64,000 bases of DNA, taken from the NCBI GenBank assembly GCA_016196035.1, contig JACPYM010000069.1:1-64000 (forward strand). The letters run 5' to 3'. This DNA comes from Acidobacteriota bacterium. Lineage in GTDB: Bacteria; Acidobacteriota; Blastocatellia; RBC074. A program made the translations under genes and the position numbers. This document shows, piece after piece, positions 1 to 8,749 of this stretch; within the stretch, counting starts at the first letter, position 1; the number at the start of each line of letters is the position of its first letter. The notes under the pieces are model-generated. The model had not been told where the DNA came from. It saw nothing but the letters and a program-made list of their open reading frames with translations, and made no database searches.

Positions 1-834
1 TGCGGGACGACGCGCGTTGGATGGCGCGCAGTCGTAACACCGCTTCGGCGTGTTCCTTCTTGGGCAGTTTGTCGAGCAGGTTACACATTTTAGGCAGCCA
101 GCACAGTTGTTGTTTACTCAGCGGAAAGACTTCACCCAGCGCCGCGCGAGAAGCCCCATGCGCCATCACCGCTCGCCAGCGTGGGCGCGTTCAAGCCGCG
201 CTTTTGCAAGTCGCGCCAGACCTCCAGCCAGCTTTCTCTCGACTCGCGGTAACCGGCTTGCCACGCGCGAAAGTGCTTTTGCCCAGCCGTATCCACACCC
301 ATCACCACCAACAGACGAGCTTTTTCATCGCTCAAGCCCGCCGCCACGTACAAGCCGTCGGCGTACAGATAAACGAACTTGTCCGCCGTCAGATCACGTT
401 GTAGCCAGGCCGCGTAGTTTTCTTTGAACTGCGGCTTGAGCCGCGCGACCGTGCTCGGCGACACGGCCGCCTCGGCGCCCAACAGCGCGCGCAAAGCGGG
501 TTCGGAAAGCGCGCCGCGCCGGTTTGTGAACGCTTCTGATAGGGCTTGACCAACGGCGACTGGAAGCGCTGGCCCGCTGGCGCGGCGCTCACGCGCGGCA
601 CTTTGACCGCTACCGCGCCGCTGCCCAGAATATTGAACGCTCCGGCAAAGAGCCGCTGCGAGAACCCCGCGCCACCCCGCTGCGTTCGTCGCGTGGTCGC
701 TGCAAATACTCCGTCACCTCCGCTTCCAAGGCCGCCTGCAAGCGCTGCCGCGCCCCCAGCCGCGCCAGACTTTCCAGCGGATCATTGAACTCCTCCCTCG
801 TCACCAACAGACTTTCCTGGGATGCTTTTCCCAT
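1..834 (-). pseudogene. Decayed IS256-type (mutator family) transposase, 3' end outside window
   Basis: A DDE transposase that would move an IS256-family element, now broken. The N-terminal frame (ATG at 834, with GGAGG just upstream) has the family segment LEAEVTEYLQRPRDER. The next homologous stretch, PRVSAAPAGQRFQSPLV, is in another frame near 600. A third frame (about 494-132) has the catalytic-core pieces DGLYVAAG and LLVVMGVD and ends after SGDGAWGF. Downstream (131-1) the typical LLDKLPKKEHAEAVLR continues in yet another frame. At least three frame changes in one gene mean it is not a functional transposase. The pieces still read in family order, so decay is by small indels. The far end and the distal terminal repeat lie outside the window. 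Confidence 0.85.
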
Positions 835-919
835 CGCGTATCCTCCGTCGAAGGTTTGCGCAGGCGCACAACCGGTTGGGTACAAAAGATTTTCAACGAG
901 GATACGCGGCACCTCTTTC

Positions 920-1486
920 AATGATCAATTCCCGCAACTTCAAAGCCTAACTCGGGACAAAACCTACACCCGTTTTGGCGAAGCCACTGGCATCTTTTTG
1001 CTAACGAAATTATTTGATCGTCATCAACGCGAGTTGCAATTGAAACGACAAGACGCGCTGACTTGGGAAGAGTTGGCCGTGCAAAACGTCATCTTTGTCG
1101 GCTCGGGTAAAGCAGGCATGTTCGAGCGCATTCTCGTGCAACTGGCCTTCGAGCAAAAAGCCAACACCATTCTCAACGTGAATCCGCAGGCAGGCGAACC
1201 CGCCGAATTCAAAACGCCTGCGCCCAATCCCAAAGATTTTATGCAGCAGAAAGATTACGCGCTCATCAGCGTCGTGCCCGGGCTGCACGGCAAAGGCGAA
1301 ATCGTAGCCTTTGGCGGCGCATCGAGTTCCGGCTTGTGGGCTGCCGTGGAATTTATGACCGAACCTCGCTACGCCCGCGAACTCGTGACAAAGCTGAAAG
1401 GCGCGGACGGCAGACTACCGTGCCATTACCAAGTCGTGATTCACGCGCGTTTTCAATCCCTTGTCCCCATCGAAATCTATACGTGA
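920..1486 (+). pseudogene. 3' remnant of a gene truncated beside the IS256-type element
   Basis: The open frame runs through the IS end region, but only its last ~185 residues (from about FPQLQSLTRDKTYTRF to IPIEIYT) look like real protein. No start codon with a ribosome site is seen, and the 5' part is replaced by IS-derived sequence. The preserved part has an alternating strand/helix pattern with NVIFVGSGKAGMF and LISVVPGLHGKGEIVAFGGA. This resembles, from memory, the C-terminal module of long acidobacterial proteins with an N-terminal winged-helix domain. The left edge is approximate. My reading is that the element inserted into this gene and removed its start. A natural short gene with an unseen start is the alternative. 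Confidence 0.5.
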
Positions 1487-1557
1487 CGCATCGGGCATTG
1501 TGAAAGCACGGTTTGGCGAACGTCCTCAAATTAAACAGATCAGGCAATGACAAGACA

Positions 1558-3075
1558 TCAGTGATGGGGGATCAAACTTTTGTCGGCAATGACAATTGGT
1601 GCATCATAGACAGGGATTTCTTTGAAGGTATAAGTGTCGCCCTTTTTGCTCCATTTCGCTGCCGGGATTTTGTAAACACCACCCGTGATGATGTCTACCA
1701 ACACAGGGCTTTCAAAGTTTCCGTTAGAGCAAGAAAACGCCTGGAGTTTGGTTTGATTGGAATCTGTCGGAATATTTTCACCCATCCAAATCACGTAAAG
1801 CTGTTTCTGCGTGAGTTTATTGCGGAACCCATAAACCGCAAGGCTGCGGTCGGTAGTTTGTGAATACTTGAATTCGTTGGAGTCTGCGCCAGCGATGTTG
1901 CGGGTCGGTTGCAGCCTGGTAATTCTTTCGAGGGTGTTATCAAAAATGGAGGTTACATTTTGGATCGCGTAATAAGCAGTTTTCGGACGAATTATTTTTT
2001 TGGTGGCGTCAGATTTAATGATTCCTTTCAGATTTAATCGATTGATTGGTCCTTCGGTATACGCCATTTCAATGATGCCGAAAACACTGCATTCAATGTC
2101 ATGACCGAGGTTCCCCAACATTCTTCTGACATCCCATTTCGCCTGCGTTAATTCCGTCCAGTTATAGTCCCAAAGCGCGCCCCGCCCTGTGCCGCCTTCT
2201 GAAGGCGCGCCATTTTCGCCCTGCCTGAGCTTCATCCCCGGCGCGTATTTATCCAGCGTCTGCCTGAGCAAATAAACCTCGTGATAGTTCGCGTCTGGGT
2301 TATAGGCGTAATCGTGATAGGTCATGTTATCGAACAGCTTCATCTTCCCTTTTTTAGCCAGATAACTAAAAAAACGATCTGCAAATTCGAGTCCGATATG
2401 CCCCAAGGCCAGCCCTGATATTTTCGCATCAGGCTGAATCTTTTTGATGATCTCCGCCGTGCGGATATTAAACTCCGCAGTCATTTCAGGCGTGTTGATC
2501 GTGTTATCGCCAAAGTTCGGTTCGTTCCAGACTTCCCAATCGTTTACCTTGCCTTTGTATCGCGTCACCATCGCCGTGACCCATCTGGCGTAGGCGTCCA
2601 ACGCTTCTTTTGAGGTAGGCAATCCGGCTCCTAAATTCGCGCCGCCGCCGTCCGGATAAAGCGTATTGCCATACGAAGTTTGCAGCCACGGTTTTAAGCC
2701 GCGGCTGACCGCGTCGTTCACAATGTGATCAAGCCACGCCCAATCATACTGGCCTTTTATTTTTTCGGTCTTAGCCCAGCCGGCCTGCATTCGCAGCCGT
2801 TTAATGCCTAACGGAGCGAGGTATTCTTTGTACTGATCGTAATCGGCAAAATCACGATCCAGCGTTTCGCAACCGATCAACCAGTTGGAAGATTCAATCT
2901 CGCTGGCGTTTCTGGCTTTCACTGAGCCGAGATAGGGCAACGCAATTTTGAGGTCGGTTTGAACTCTATCTTTTGAGCTATTTATTTGCTGCGAATAACT
3001 AACTTGAGGAAGCAAAATCAGAGATAGAAAAATAACGAAAGCGGCGGGCAGATATTTTACGAAGCAGGTAATCAT
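1558..3075 (-). CDS. Secreted clan GH-A glycoside hydrolase (GH39/GH5-like)
   Basis: A 505-residue extracytoplasmic glycosidase. Residues 1-28 form a Sec signal peptide (hydrophobic run from A11 to P23, cleavage near SYSQQ). The barrel begins around residue 64. WEVWNEPNFGD carries the Asn-Glu pair of clan GH-A, with E185 as the likely acid/base. RQGENGAPSEGG supplies E287 as the likely nucleophile. These two Glu and the (beta/alpha)8-type spacing support retaining hydrolysis of a glycosidic bond. The substrate cannot be read from the sequence; beta-xylosidase or another GH39-like activity is possible. It is the last gene of a minus-strand run containing a dehydrogenase, two transporters and an enolase-type enzyme. 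That suggests it releases a sugar the locus then takes up and oxidises. The preceding SDR stop is only 3 bases from its start. Confidence 0.8.
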   Translation of the reverse strand: MITCFVKYLPAAFVIFLSLILLPQVSYSQQINSSKDRVQTDLKIALPYLGSVKARNASEIESSNWLIGCETLDRDFADYDQYKEYLAPLGIKRLRMQAGWAKTEKIKGQYDWAWLDHIVNDAVSRGLKPWLQTSYGNTLYPDGGGANLGAGLPTSKEALDAYARWVTAMVTRYKGKVNDWEVWNEPNFGDNTINTPEMTAEFNIRTAEIIKKIQPDAKISGLALGHIGLEFADRFFSYLAKKGKMKLFDNMTYHDYAYNPDANYHEVYLLRQTLDKYAPGMKLRQGENGAPSEGGTGRGALWDYNWTELTQAKWDVRRMLGNLGHDIECSVFGIIEMAYTEGPINRLNLKGIIKSDATKKIIRPKTAYYAIQNVTSIFDNTLERITRLQPTRNIAGADSNEFKYSQTTDRSLAVYGFRNKLTQKQLYVIWMGENIPTDSNQTKLQAFSCSNGNFESPVLVDIITGGVYKIPAAKWSKKGDTYTFKEIPVYDAPIVIADKSLIPHH

Positions 3076-3078
3076 AAG

Positions 3079-3855
3079 TTACTCGTTTCTCAAATCCGAC
3101 AAATCAACTAATGCGGCATCGCGTCCGCCATCTACGGTTAGCCAGATGCCGGTGATCCATTCGGCGTCGTCAGAAGCCAGGAATAACGCGGCTTTGGCGA
3201 TGTCTTCCGGCTTGCCCAACCGTTTGAGCGGAAACGTTGACAGCACGCGGCGGCGGGCTTCGGTCGGGTCGGTGAAGGAATTGAAATAGCCTTCGGTGCG
3301 CACCGATTCGATCTGCCCTGGAATAATAGCGTTGACGCGAATCTGATCGGGCGCGTATTCGACCGCCAAGTTGCGCGTCAATCCAAGCAGCCCGCCTTTT
3401 GCGGCGGAGTAAGGAAACGAACGGTTGTTGCTGCGATAGCCTTGCGTCGAAGCGGTGGTCACGATGCTGCCGCCGTTTATCATCAACGAATGCGCAGCGC
3501 GTGCGCACAGCCACGACGATTTCAGATTGAGATTGAGGCACGCCTCCCAATCTTCATTCGTGGCCTTCAGGCTGGTAGAAATCCACGGACGCCCCGCGTT
3601 GCTGATGAGAATGTCGAGCTTGCCAAAGCGTGATTTCACTTTGGCAAACAGTGCGTTGATGGAATCTTCATTCGTGACATCGGTGGGAATGGCAATCGCT
3701 TTGTCGCCGATTTCCTGTGCGACTTGTTGTGCTTGTGCTTCGTTGATTTCGGCGATCACGACCTGTGCGCCTTCAGCCGCAAACAACTTGGCCGAAGCAC
3801 GTCCGATGCCGCTGCCGCCGCCGGTAATCACTGCGATTTTGTCTGGTAACCTCAT
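3079..3855 (-). CDS. SDR-family NAD(P)-dependent oxidoreductase
   Basis: A 258-residue classical short-chain dehydrogenase/reductase, cytoplasmic. It has the cofactor motif TGGGSGIGRA (residues 11-20), the NAG motif in ISNAGRP (~85-90), Ser136 in TTAST, and the catalytic Tyr149/Lys153 in YSAAK. It ends with the usual GIWLTVDGGRDA. The ATG at 3855 overlaps the stop of the MFS gene as ATGA, which implies translational coupling and fixes the start. A longer upstream reading in the same frame would run through the transporter and is not real. The context suggests oxidation of a sugar or sugar acid brought in by the adjacent transporters. The exact substrate cannot be assigned. Confidence 0.9.
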   Translation of the reverse strand: MRLPDKIAVITGGGSGIGRASAKLFAAEGAQVVIAEINEAQAQQVAQEIGDKAIAIPTDVTNEDSINALFAKVKSRFGKLDILISNAGRPWISTSLKATNEDWEACLNLNLKSSWLCARAAHSLMINGGSIVTTASTQGYRSNNRSFPYSAAKGGLLGLTRNLAVEYAPDQIRVNAIIPGQIESVRTEGYFNSFTDPTEARRRVLSTFPLKRLGKPEDIAKAALFLASDDAEWITGIWLTVDGGRDAALVDLSDLRNE

Positions 3856-5117
3856 ACGGTTTTCAGTTGTGGAGAGGTGACGCGACCTACGCCGACGAAC
3901 AAGGCGATGCAGGCCAGCAACGCCAGCGTTCCCGCAATGGCGAACACCGGTTGATAGCCCGTGCGGTCTACCATCAAGCCGCTGGCGTAAGTGAATATCG
4001 AACCGCCCAGACTCGACGCCATACCAGTCAGGCCGACTGCGGTTCCCATAGTTTCGGTGGGGAAAATATCGGCGTGCAAGGCGAGAATGTTCGCGCTCCA
4101 TAACCCAAAACCAAACGTTGCCACGCACACCCATGCAATTGCGCCTGCCGAAGTGTTTGCGCCTACGACCAGCACGCCTGCGGCCATCGCGATTGCGCCC
4201 ACGACCATGACGCTTTTGCGCGCGAACGTGGCGCTGCGCCCGCGTGCGAGCAGACGGTCTGAACACGCGCCGCCAATCAGTTTGCCGATGTCTACGGTGA
4301 GGTATGGAATCCAGCCGAACATGCCAATTTCTTTGAGTGTGAAGCCGCGTCCTTTGTTCAGATAATCGGGCAGCCAGAACACATAAAACCACCACACGGG
4401 TGTCGCGAGCATACGCGTTGCCATCAATCCCCACAGTTGACGCCAGCCGATGATTTGCGCCAACGCTGCGCCGAAAGTTGCCTTGCGCGTTTGCGCAGCG
4501 CCGCTGTCTTTGCTTGCCGTCGCGCGGTCTGCTTCAGAAAGCCAGCGGTGTTCTTCGGGCGTTTGATAAATGAACCACCAGGCCGCGAACCAGAGGAAGC
4601 CCAGCGCGCCCGTGACTACGAACGCTGCGCGCCAACCGAAATATAGCGCGAGCGCCGCAACCATCGGCGGAGCGATGATTGCGCCGACAGCGGAACCGCC
4701 ATCAAAGACCGCCATCCCGAACGCGCGCCGATGTTGCGGAAACCATTGCGCGACAGCTTTGCCGCCCGCAGGCCAGTTGCCCGCTTCGCCGATGCCGAGC
4801 GCGAACCGCAACAATCCGAAACTCAGCGGGCCGCGTGCAAAGGCGTGTGCGATGGCAGCGAACGACCACGCCACAATTGAAAGCGCAAAGCCGCGCCGCG
4901 TGCCGATGCGATCAATCACGATGCCTGCAAACAATTGCCCAATGGTGTAAGCCGTCAGAAAGAGCGTCGTGATCGTGCCGTATTCGGCGCTGCTGATACC
5001 GAGTTCGCCGCGCAAGGTCGGCAGCAAGACGGACAACGCCTGCCTGTCCACGTAATTGATGACCGTGGACAGAAACAGCAAAAACAAGATCAGCGAGCGT
5101 AAGCGGCTTAGTTTCAC
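3852..5117 (-). CDS. MFS transporter, hexuronate/sugar-acid (ACS) type
   Basis: A 421-residue inner-membrane carrier with about 12 hydrophobic segments. The start is GTG at 5117, one base after the stop of the enolase-type gene. The N-terminal VINYVDRQALSVLLP and GIGEAGNWPAGGKAVAQWFP motifs are typical of the anion:cation symporter branch (ExuT/GudP-like), which imports hexuronates, aldarates and similar organic anions with H+. The loop DRIGTRR is the MFS signature between TM2 and TM3. Its position between an SDR and an enolase-superfamily protein fits import of the acid they act on. Family placement is firm; substrate is inference. Confidence 0.85.
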   Translation of the reverse strand: MKLSRLRSLILFLLFLSTVINYVDRQALSVLLPTLRGELGISSAEYGTITTLFLTAYTIGQLFAGIVIDRIGTRRGFALSIVAWSFAAIAHAFARGPLSFGLLRFALGIGEAGNWPAGGKAVAQWFPQHRRAFGMAVFDGGSAVGAIIAPPMVAALALYFGWRAAFVVTGALGFLWFAAWWFIYQTPEEHRWLSEADRATASKDSGAAQTRKATFGAALAQIIGWRQLWGLMATRMLATPVWWFYVFWLPDYLNKGRGFTLKEIGMFGWIPYLTVDIGKLIGGACSDRLLARGRSATFARKSVMVVGAIAMAAGVLVVGANTSAGAIAWVCVATFGFGLWSANILALHADIFPTETMGTAVGLTGMASSLGGSIFTYASGLMVDRTGYQPVFAIAGTLALLACIALFVGVGRVTSPQLKTV

Positions 5118-5118
5118 A

Positions 5119-6270
5119 TCAACCTCGCGAGAAATTCGTCAGCACATCTTTGACGGAACTCAGGGATTCGGAAATCGCTTCGATTTTCTTTTCGTCCACT
5201 TCGATGCCCAGTCCAATGCCTTCGGGCACGAGCAGATCGCCGTTCTCAAAGCGCGATGGTTCGCGTGTGACATCCGCGGTATACAAACACGGGCCGACCG
5301 GATCGGAAGCGTAATCCAACCGCACGGCAGCCGCACCGACGTGGGCTTGCGCGGCGGTCGCAATGCTCAATTCCTGCGTCGTACCGATCAGGCATTCAAT
5401 GTTTGCAGCTTCGGCCAGCGCGAACAGTTTCATCATGCCGCTGATGCCGCCCGCGACGGTGATCGAGATATTGAAAATGTCTACCGCGCGCAGCTTGATG
5501 CAGCGCAGTGCGTATTCGAGGCTGCGAATATGTTCGCTGACGGGATGGTCAATCGCGCGGCGCGCTTCGGCGATGGCTTCGATGTCTTCGCGTTCGACCG
5601 GGCTTTCGATGCTCTCGAAAGGAAAGCGTGCGAGTCGTTTATACGCACGCAAAAACGCGGGCAGCGTGAACAGCCCGCTGCCATCCAGCGAAGTCAGTTG
5701 AATACGATTGCCGAACTCGCCGCAGATTGTTTCGAGCAGTTGTTCATCGGCTTCGGTGCAATGCCCGAAGTAAAAACGAAACGCAGTGAAGCCGACCTGA
5801 AATTGTTCTCTGACCAGTCGCACACGATCAGCTACATCATCGCGGCTTTTTAGCCGAAAGATCGGATAGCAAATGGGGATGCGGTCACGTCGCTTACCGC
5901 CGAGCAGGTCATAGACCGGAATGCCCAGCAGCCGCGCTTTCAAATCGTGCGCCGCAATGCTCACACCAGCGCGCGCCAGCACCGCTTTGCCGTGAAAGCG
6001 TGTGCCCGGAAAGTTCGCCAGCATCGCGTCTTCGATCTGATTCAGGTTCATCGCGTCGCGCCCCACGAGCAACGCTTGCAAACAGCTTTCGAGGTCGCGC
6101 ACGTCCGGCATCATTGCGGGCAGATGCGACACATCGGAGATTTCGCCCCAGCCCGTCGTACCGTCCGCAGCGGTCAGGCGCACGATGATGTGCTGGCTCG
6201 GTTCGCCGTACAGACGCGGCGTTGTCACCGGATAGAGGTTTACAGCTTTGATTGTGATTCGATCTTTCAT
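5119..6270 (-). CDS. Enolase-superfamily protein (mandelate racemase/MLE-like)
   Basis: A 383-residue cytoplasmic protein with the two-domain enolase-superfamily layout: capping domain at ~1-130, then a barrel. Metal-ligand positions are visible as LDGSG, FESIESPVE and VSEHIRS, followed by the GGISGMMKLFALAEAANIE barrel strand. Relatives are usually sugar-acid dehydratases or racemases using Mg2+. Odd point: where relatives have the catalytic KxK after strand 2, this protein reads GFTAFRFYFG, with no Lys, so the chemistry may differ or be lost. The gene is one base upstream of the MFS start and about 40 bases after an RraA-like gene, consistent with an operon for a sugar acid. Confidence 0.8.
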   Translation of the reverse strand: MKDRITIKAVNLYPVTTPRLYGEPSQHIIVRLTAADGTTGWGEISDVSHLPAMMPDVRDLESCLQALLVGRDAMNLNQIEDAMLANFPGTRFHGKAVLARAGVSIAAHDLKARLLGIPVYDLLGGKRRDRIPICYPIFRLKSRDDVADRVRLVREQFQVGFTAFRFYFGHCTEADEQLLETICGEFGNRIQLTSLDGSGLFTLPAFLRAYKRLARFPFESIESPVEREDIEAIAEARRAIDHPVSEHIRSLEYALRCIKLRAVDIFNISITVAGGISGMMKLFALAEAANIECLIGTTQELSIATAAQAHVGAAAVRLDYASDPVGPCLYTADVTREPSRFENGDLLVPEGIGLGIEVDEKKIEAISESLSSVKDVLTNFSRG

Positions 6271-6310
6271 CCCGATTTACTTCCTTCTCTCGTTCAGCAA
6301 AGTTTGTTGG

Positions 6311-7021
6311 TTATTTGGAGTGGCGGCGAAACTCGGCGCGCACGTTGTCATTCGGCGGATAGAGGCCAATGCTGGAAGCGCCGCCGCGAATTTTTTGCAG
6401 GATATAGTCTTCCACCTGTTCCTGTTCCGCCGCATCCGCCGCAACTTCTTCGACAATGTCGTAAGGAATCACGATGACGCCTTCGGCATCGCCGACGATC
6501 ACATCGCCGGGCACGACCGCTACGCCGCCGCAGCCGATGGGCAGGTTGATGTCAATCGGCAAGAGCGCGGTAGAGTTCACCGCCGCGTGCCGTCCGCGCG
6601 CGTAGGTCGGAAAGTCCATCGCCTGAATCGCGGGGTAATCGCGAAAGCAACCATCCGTCACGATGCCCGCTGCGCCGCGTGCCTGCACGCGCGTCGAAAG
6701 AATGTTACCGATGCTGGCCGAAGCCATCGTGCCGCGCGCGTCAATCACCATGACTTCGCCCGCGCCGATGCTTTCGATCAACTGTCGCTGCGCGTTCGTT
6801 TCATCATTCTTTTGTTTGAGCAGGTCTGCCCGCACGGGAATGTAGCGCAACGTCACCGCACGTCCGCACAAACGCAGATCAGGGCGCAGCGGCGCAAGTC
6901 CCGCCATAAACGTATTGCCAAACCCGCGTGCGGCGAGTTGATAGCTGATCGTTGCCGTGCTAACAGCATTGAGTTGCGCGACGATGTGTTCCGGCAGCGG
7001 CGCGAACGTTGGGTTTTCCAT
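6311..7021 (-). CDS. RraA-family protein (HMG/CHA-type aldolase or RraA-like)
   Basis: A 236-residue cytoplasmic protein of the RraA / 4-hydroxy-4-methyl-2-oxoglutarate aldolase family. The typical phosphate- and metal-binding region reads GAGEVMVIDARG ... GIVTDGCFRDYPAI. It is followed by VVPGDVIVGDAEGVIVIP, the strongest family signature. Members cleave alpha-keto acids with divalent metal, or act as RNase E regulators; in a catabolic operon the aldolase or lyase role is more likely. The gene lies between the enolase-type gene and the Na+/solute symporter on the same strand. It fits the final carbon-carbon cleavage after dehydration of a sugar acid. Confidence 0.82.
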   Translation of the reverse strand: MENPTFAPLPEHIVAQLNAVSTATISYQLAARGFGNTFMAGLAPLRPDLRLCGRAVTLRYIPVRADLLKQKNDETNAQRQLIESIGAGEVMVIDARGTMASASIGNILSTRVQARGAAGIVTDGCFRDYPAIQAMDFPTYARGRHAAVNSTALLPIDINLPIGCGGVAVVPGDVIVGDAEGVIVIPYDIVEEVAADAAEQEQVEDYILQKIRGGASSIGLYPPNDNVRAEFRRHSK

Positions 7022-7047
7022 AAATGATTTCTTCCCCTGAAAATGAA

Positions 7048-8742
7048 TTATCGCAACAAAAAGTAAAGCACGCCCACTGTCACCAGCAGCGCCAGCGACA
7101 CAATGCGCGGATCACTGAGTGCAGTGATTGGCCCTTTGAGAAAACTCAACGGATGATCCCAGCAGACTTTGGCGACTTCGGCTTTATCCATCGCGGGCGT
7201 GAGCAGGCTGGTGATGACGTAAATCGCAATGCACAGCACGGCGATAATCGGGCCGACGAGCATAAAGGGAATGCCCCAACCGTGAACCGGATCACTGACA
7301 ATGCCGCCGAAATCTTTGAGTTGATCGGCGGGCAAAAACCATTTTCCCGTGCTCGGCAAATCCAGCAGAAAATAAATCACGCCAATCAACGAACCGACAT
7401 ACAGCGTAGCCATCGCCGCCTGTTTCGTGCCGCGTTTCCACAGCACGCCCAACACAAACACCGTTGTCACAGCAGGCGCGAACGTCATCGGAATTTTATT
7501 GATCGCCTCGAAGATCGTCCCAAACTGATCGCCCTGCGTAGACCACAACATCGCCAGCACCATAATGACGCCCGTCGTGATGCGGCCTACGCGCACGACA
7601 TGCGCATCAGAAGCATCGGGATGCAGGCGCTTGACCACATCCATCGAAATCAGCGTCGCGCAACTGTTGAGCGCCGCCGCCATACAACTCATCAACGCCG
7701 CCGCCATGCTGGCCGCGAGCAGGCCGCGCAATCCGACCGGTATCAAATAATTGATCAACGTCGGCAGCATCGTGTTGTAATCGGGATGATCTGTACCCGC
7801 CAGATTCACCAGTTGAATCGCGCCTTTTTTCCAAAGCACGTAACCGATGATGCCGGGCAACACCATCAAAAAGACCGGCGTGATTTTCAGAAAGCCCGCG
7901 AAGATCGCGCCGTTCTGTCCGTCTTTTAACGTCCGCGCACCGAGTACGCGCTGGACGTGCGTTTGGTCGGCGCACCAGTACCAGATGCCCAAAATCGGAT
8001 AGCCGAGCAACACCGCCAGCCACGAGAAACCGTTGAGATGCCCTTCGTTATTGATGATCGGTTGTAGCATGTTGAGTTGACCGGGCGCGACGGCTGATTT
8101 GAATGCTGCGAAATCGGTCACGCCTACGCCGGGCAAGGCGCGCAAGCCCAGAATGGTGATTAGCAATGCGCCGCCTAACAGCAATACGACTTGAATATTT
8201 TCGGTCATCACGACGGCTTTCAATCCGCCCAGCGCGGTGTAAACAACCGTGAAAAGCGACAGCACAATAATCGTCCAAATCATCGGCACGCCGAGAAAGC
8301 TCTCAAACACTTTCGCCGCCGCAAACAGGCTGATGCCGATGTGAATGAGCAACGCGCCGAGCAATCCGATGACTGCGAGAAACGTGCGCGCCTCCGGGCA
8401 ATAACGACGTTCCATAAATTCCGGCAGCGTGGCTACGCCGGAGTTGATGTAAAACGGCGCGAACAACAACGCGAGCAAAATCAGGGTGAAGCAGGCCATC
8501 CACTCGAAATTGCCAATGACCAATCCGTCTTTCGCGCCGCCTGCCGCGAGGCCCGCCAGATGAATGGTGGAAATGTTCGAGGTGAACACCGCCGCGCCTA
8601 CCGTGAACCAGCCGAGCGATTTGTTGGCGAGAAAATACTGCTCGGTCGAAGTGTTCTTGCGATAGCCGACCCAAATGCCAAAGGCGGTAATGCCAATCAG
8701 GTAAATGGCGATGACCGCCACATCAATCAGGGATGCATTCAT
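7048..8742 (-). CDS. Sodium:solute symporter (SSS/SGLT family)
   Basis: A 564-residue inner-membrane Na+-coupled transporter with about 13-14 hydrophobic segments. It starts MNASLIDVAVIAIYLIGITAFGIWVGY. The TEQYFLANKSLGWFTVGAAVFTSNISTIH region is the SSS motif at TM1-TM2, and WYWCADQTHVQRVLGARTLKDGQ is the conserved central loop of SglT-like sugar transporters. Its stop lies 26 bases before the RraA-like start. With the MFS carrier, this gives the locus two uptake systems, perhaps one for neutral sugars and one for sugar acids. Confidence 0.9.
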   Translation of the reverse strand: MNASLIDVAVIAIYLIGITAFGIWVGYRKNTSTEQYFLANKSLGWFTVGAAVFTSNISTIHLAGLAAGGAKDGLVIGNFEWMACFTLILLALLFAPFYINSGVATLPEFMERRYCPEARTFLAVIGLLGALLIHIGISLFAAAKVFESFLGVPMIWTIIVLSLFTVVYTALGGLKAVVMTENIQVVLLLGGALLITILGLRALPGVGVTDFAAFKSAVAPGQLNMLQPIINNEGHLNGFSWLAVLLGYPILGIWYWCADQTHVQRVLGARTLKDGQNGAIFAGFLKITPVFLMVLPGIIGYVLWKKGAIQLVNLAGTDHPDYNTMLPTLINYLIPVGLRGLLAASMAAALMSCMAAALNSCATLISMDVVKRLHPDASDAHVVRVGRITTGVIMVLAMLWSTQGDQFGTIFEAINKIPMTFAPAVTTVFVLGVLWKRGTKQAAMATLYVGSLIGVIYFLLDLPSTGKWFLPADQLKDFGGIVSDPVHGWGIPFMLVGPIIAVLCIAIYVITSLLTPAMDKAEVAKVCWDHPLSFLKGPITALSDPRIVSLALLVTVGVLYFLLR

Positions 8743-8749
8743 AGGTGTT

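Noticed and set aside
3856-4434. N-terminal extension of the SDR gene
   Set aside because: It runs through the MFS gene in another frame; the ATG at 3855 with ATGA overlap is the real start.
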